From the NCBI RefSeq assembly GCF_002102345.1, contig NZ_LQPP01000036.1, forward strand, positions 30,302 through 94,301: DNA of 64,000 bases, in the 5' to 3' direction. This DNA is from Mycolicibacterium peregrinum (GTDB lineage: Bacteria; Actinomycetota; Actinomycetes; Mycobacteriales; Mycobacteriaceae). This document shows positions 61,658-64,000 of this stretch, piece by piece. A program made the position numbers and the translations under genes. Under the pieces are notes generated by a model. The model was not told the origin of the DNA and made no database searches. It was given only the letters and a program-made list of their open reading frames with translations. Within the stretch, counting starts at the first letter, position 1. Each line of letters starts with the position of its first letter.

Positions 61658-62803
61658 ATGGCAAACGAGGCCGTGGACGCTCCTGTGGAGAACGTCGACC
61701 ACCTGCAACGCTCCAGCCGCGACGTCACCACCCTCCCCTCGGTGCTGTCGAAATGGCTGTCCACCGTGATGCCGGGCGGTGTCACCCCCGAGATCACCGT
61801 GGAAAGCGGTGTGGACTCCAACGGTATGTCCTCAGAAACGATCATGCTGACCGGACGCTGGGAGGAGAACGGCGAGCCGAAGGAGCAAAAGTGGGTGGCC
61901 CGCGTCGCCCCCACCCAGGACGACGTTCCGGTGTTCTCGTCGTACCGCCTTGACCACCAATTCGAGGTGATGCGGCAGGTCGGCGAACTCACCGACGTGC
62001 CCGTGCCCAACGTTCGCTGGATGGACACCACCGGCGAGGTGCTGGGCACACCGTTCTTCCTGATGGACCGGGTCGACGGCCAGGTGCCGCCCGATGTCAT
62101 GCCCTACACCTTCGGCGGGAACTGGTTCGCCGACGCCCCGATCGAACGCCAGCGCGAACTGCAGGACAGCACCGTGGCGGTGCTCGCCAAGCTGCACGCG
62201 ATCCCGGACGCCGCGGAGCGGTTCGGGTTCCTGTCCGAGATCGATCCGCCCGGTGACACCCCACTGCGCCGGCACTTCGGCTGGCTGAAGGACTGGTACG
62301 AATTCTCGGTCCCCGACATCGGCCGTTCCCCGTTGGTCGAGCGGGCACTGCAGTGGCTCGAGGACAACTTCCCCGAGGATGTGGCGGCGACGGACTCCGT
62401 GCTGATCTGGGGCGACTCCCGCATCGGCAACGTGCTCTACGACAACTTCCGGCCGGCTGCCGTACTGGACTGGGAGATGGCCACCATCGGCCCTCGTGAA
62501 CTCGACGTCTCCTGGATCATCTTTGCGCACATGGTGTTTCAGGAGCTCGCGGGGATGGCCGGATTGCCCGGTCTGCCCGACGTGATGCGTGAGGAAGATG
62601 TCCGCGCGACCTACCGTGAGTTGACCGGTGCCGAACTCAGCGACCTGCGCTGGTTCTACATCTACTCGGGCGTCATCTGGTGTTGCGTGTTCATGCGCAC
62701 CGGCGCCCGGCGCGTGCACTTCGGCGAGACCGAGAAGCCCGACGACGTCGAAACGATGTTCTACCACGCGCCGTTGCTGCGGCGCCTGATCGAGGAGTCC
62801 TAA
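61658..62803 (+). CDS. APH-family phosphotransferase-like protein with altered catalytic loop
   Basis: A 381-residue protein of the aminoglycoside-phosphotransferase fold (residues about 60-330): EKQKWVARVAP-like lysine strand, GTPFFLMDRVDGQVPPDVMPYTFGGNW, catalytic loop LIWGDSRIGNVLYD, and LDWEMATIGPRELDVSW. The usual His of HGD is Trp here, while the catalytic Asp, the Asn and the metal Asp are kept. Proteins of this subgroup accompany acyl-CoA dehydrogenases and hydroxyacyl-CoA metabolism. Its partner is the next gene, which follows directly. The substrate is unknown. Confidence 0.85.
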   Translation: MANEAVDAPVENVDHLQRSSRDVTTLPSVLSKWLSTVMPGGVTPEITVESGVDSNGMSSETIMLTGRWEENGEPKEQKWVARVAPTQDDVPVFSSYRLDHQFEVMRQVGELTDVPVPNVRWMDTTGEVLGTPFFLMDRVDGQVPPDVMPYTFGGNWFADAPIERQRELQDSTVAVLAKLHAIPDAAERFGFLSEIDPPGDTPLRRHFGWLKDWYEFSVPDIGRSPLVERALQWLEDNFPEDVAATDSVLIWGDSRIGNVLYDNFRPAAVLDWEMATIGPRELDVSWIIFAHMVFQELAGMAGLPGLPDVMREEDVRATYRELTGAELSDLRWFYIYSGVIWCCVFMRTGARRVHFGETEKPDDVETMFYHAPLLRRLIEES

Positions 62804-63919
62804 ATGCTCGGCCCGATGGACGAATACCCCGTCCACCAAGTCCCCCAGCCGATCGCCTGGCCCGGGTCTTCCGACCGAAACTTCTACGACCGTTCGTATT
62901 TCAACGCCCATGACCGCACCGGCGACATCTTCGTCATCACCGGTCTCGGCTACTACCCCAACCTCGGGGTGAAGGACGCTTATTTCCTGGTACGCCGCGG
63001 CGACGAGCAGACCGCCGTGCACCTGTCCGACGCGATCGATCAGGACCGGCTCAACCAGCACGTGCTGGGCTACCGCGTCGAGGTCACCGAACCGCTGCGC
63101 AAGATCCGCATCGTCCTCGATGAAACCGAGGGTGTCGCCGCGGACCTCACCTGGAACGGGTTGTTCGACGTGGTGCAGGAGCAGCCGCACCTGATGCGTC
63201 AAGGGAACCGGGTCACGCTCGACGCCCAGCGTTTCGCCCAAACAGGTTCCTGGAGCGGCTATCTGGAGATCGACGGCCAGCGCATCGACGTCGACCCGGA
63301 GACCTGGATCGGCTCCCGCGACCGGTCCTGGGGTATCCGCCCGGTCGGTGAGGCCGAGCCTGCGGGGCGTCCGGCGGACCCACCGTTCGAAGGCATGTGG
63401 TGGCTGTACGTCCCGATGGCGTTCGACGACTTCTCGATCGTGTTCATCATCCAGGAGGACCCCAGCGGGTTCCGCTCGCTCAACGACTGCAGCCGGGTCT
63501 TCAAGGACGGCCGCGTCGAGCAGCTCGGCTGGCCGCGAGTGAAGATCCACTACCGCTCCGGCACCCGGATCCCGACCGGGGCCACCATCGAGGCCACCAC
63601 GCCCGACGGCACCCCCGTCCGGTTCGACGTGGAATCCAAACTGCCGGTGCCGATCCACGTCGGCGGCGGCTACGGCGGCGACGTCGACTGGATCCACGGC
63701 GTGTGGAAGGGCGAGAAGTTCACCGAACGGCGCACCTACGACATGACCGATCCGGCGGTCGTCGGCCGCACAGCGTTCGGCGTGATCGACCACGTAGGCC
63801 GCGCCGTCTGCACCGAAGGCAACGGTGCACCGGTCGAGGGCTGGGGCCTGTTCGAGCACGGCGCACTCGGCCGCCACGATCCTTCCGGCTTCGCCGACTG
63901 GCTCACCGTAGCCCCGTAG
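62804..63919 (+). CDS. Conserved hypothetical protein, beta-rich (DUF7064/7065-like)
   Basis: A 371-residue protein from ATG 62804, one base after the kinase-like stop, so translationally coupled. No signal peptide or membrane segment. It has repeated beta-strand segments and characteristic lines FNAHDRTGDIFVITGLGYYPNLGVKDAYFLVR, PETWIGSRDRSWGIRPVGE and GVIDHVGRAVCTEGNGAPVEGWGLFEHGALG. It resembles the large, uncharacterised lipocalin- or hydroxysteroid-type group often found with APH-like kinases in mycobacteria and sphingomonads. I cannot assign a reaction. An IS element begins six bases after its stop. Confidence 0.75.
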   Translation: MLGPMDEYPVHQVPQPIAWPGSSDRNFYDRSYFNAHDRTGDIFVITGLGYYPNLGVKDAYFLVRRGDEQTAVHLSDAIDQDRLNQHVLGYRVEVTEPLRKIRIVLDETEGVAADLTWNGLFDVVQEQPHLMRQGNRVTLDAQRFAQTGSWSGYLEIDGQRIDVDPETWIGSRDRSWGIRPVGEAEPAGRPADPPFEGMWWLYVPMAFDDFSIVFIIQEDPSGFRSLNDCSRVFKDGRVEQLGWPRVKIHYRSGTRIPTGATIEATTPDGTPVRFDVESKLPVPIHVGGGYGGDVDWIHGVWKGEKFTERRTYDMTDPAVVGRTAFGVIDHVGRAVCTEGNGAPVEGWGLFEHGALGRHDPSGFADWLTVAP

Positions 63920-63924
63920 CCGCC

Positions 63925-64000
63925 TAGGGCATGTCTCATAACCGTTTGAGCCAGGCCACGATGGCATTGAGGACGACGCCGCCCCGGTAGTTGAGGTTGT
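63925..64000. mobile_element. End of an IS5-type insertion sequence (continues past window)
   Basis: TAGGGCATGTCTCATAAC at 63925-63942 looks like a terminal inverted repeat of the IS5 group, directly followed inward by the 3' end of a transposase gene on the minus strand. The other end is outside the window. Confidence 0.7.
63936..64000 (-). CDS. IS5-type transposase, C-terminal 21 residues only
   Basis: Minus-strand reading gives NLNYRGGVVLNAIVAWLKRL then TGA at 63936-63938. The ending AIVAWLKRL is typical of IS5-type transposases, and the stop lies inside the terminal repeat. The rest of the gene, including the DDE residues, lies beyond base 64000. Confidence 0.75.
   Translation of the reverse strand, partial: NLNYRGGVVLNAIVAWLKRL

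Overview
The window is a high-GC actinobacterial chromosome segment that reads as a rapidly growing mycobacterium (Mycolicibacterium, M. smegmatis/M. fortuitum-like). The signs are an antigen 85 mycolyltransferase, an MmpL transporter, FprA, a mycobacterial-type tmRNA with the tag ADSNQRDYALAA, FadE23/FadE24, and an orphan receiver protein next to a complete 14-gene nuo operon in the order seen around Rv3139-Rv3158 of M. tuberculosis. The species is inferred from gene content only; no search was run.

Layout. 1-1664: end of a Rieske oxygenase gene and its TetR regulator. 1636-8730: envelope and secreted proteins (a DUF4185/GH183 glycosidase-like protein, a small secreted protein, an MmpL transporter, a membrane protein, a cutinase). 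8825-14070: conserved minus-strand block prfB - mscS-like - membrane protein - ftsE - ftsX - smpB - ssrA, ending in a clean intrinsic terminator. 14221-18234: fprA, hisN and a divergent oxidoreductase/HxlR pair around a 34-bp perfect palindrome. 18265-22187: fadE24-fadE23 facing an antigen 85 gene, with two strong hairpins between the converging ends. 22618-27212: a class D flavin monooxygenase with a flavodoxin-fold reductase, facing a PfpI-like gene and an efflux pump fused to a winged-helix domain.

27387-35062 is the most interesting accessory stretch: an eight-gene, nearly gapless plus-strand operon with a short homogentisate-dioxygenase-like protein, an alpha/beta hydrolase, a class III CoA-transferase, an HMG-CoA-lyase-like protein, a TetR regulator, and then acyl-CoA dehydrogenase + APH-type kinase + DUF6285. 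The last trio looks like the LvaC-LvaA-LvaB set that phosphorylates and isomerises 4-hydroxyacyl-CoAs. The operon may therefore encode an undescribed route from a ring-cleavage or branched product through a phosphorylated gamma-hydroxyacyl-CoA.

35152-37238: small genes leading into nuo. 37412-52748: nuoA-N, mostly start/stop-overlapped, interrupted once by a long palindromic hairpin between nuoF and nuoG, with a candidate CRP site in the promoter. 52904-56062: a ParB-like small protein, a double-HKD phospholipase D-family protein and an enoyl-CoA hydratase. 56059-60931: a minus-strand operon with a transporter, an LLM flavin monooxygenase, an NTF2-like protein, a PIG-L deacetylase and a zinc alcohol dehydrogenase, suggesting uptake and breakdown of a small organic compound. 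61004-63919: a TetR gene divergent from a kinase-like protein and a protein of unknown function. The window ends inside an IS5-type insertion sequence. No tRNA, rRNA or CRISPR array was seen.
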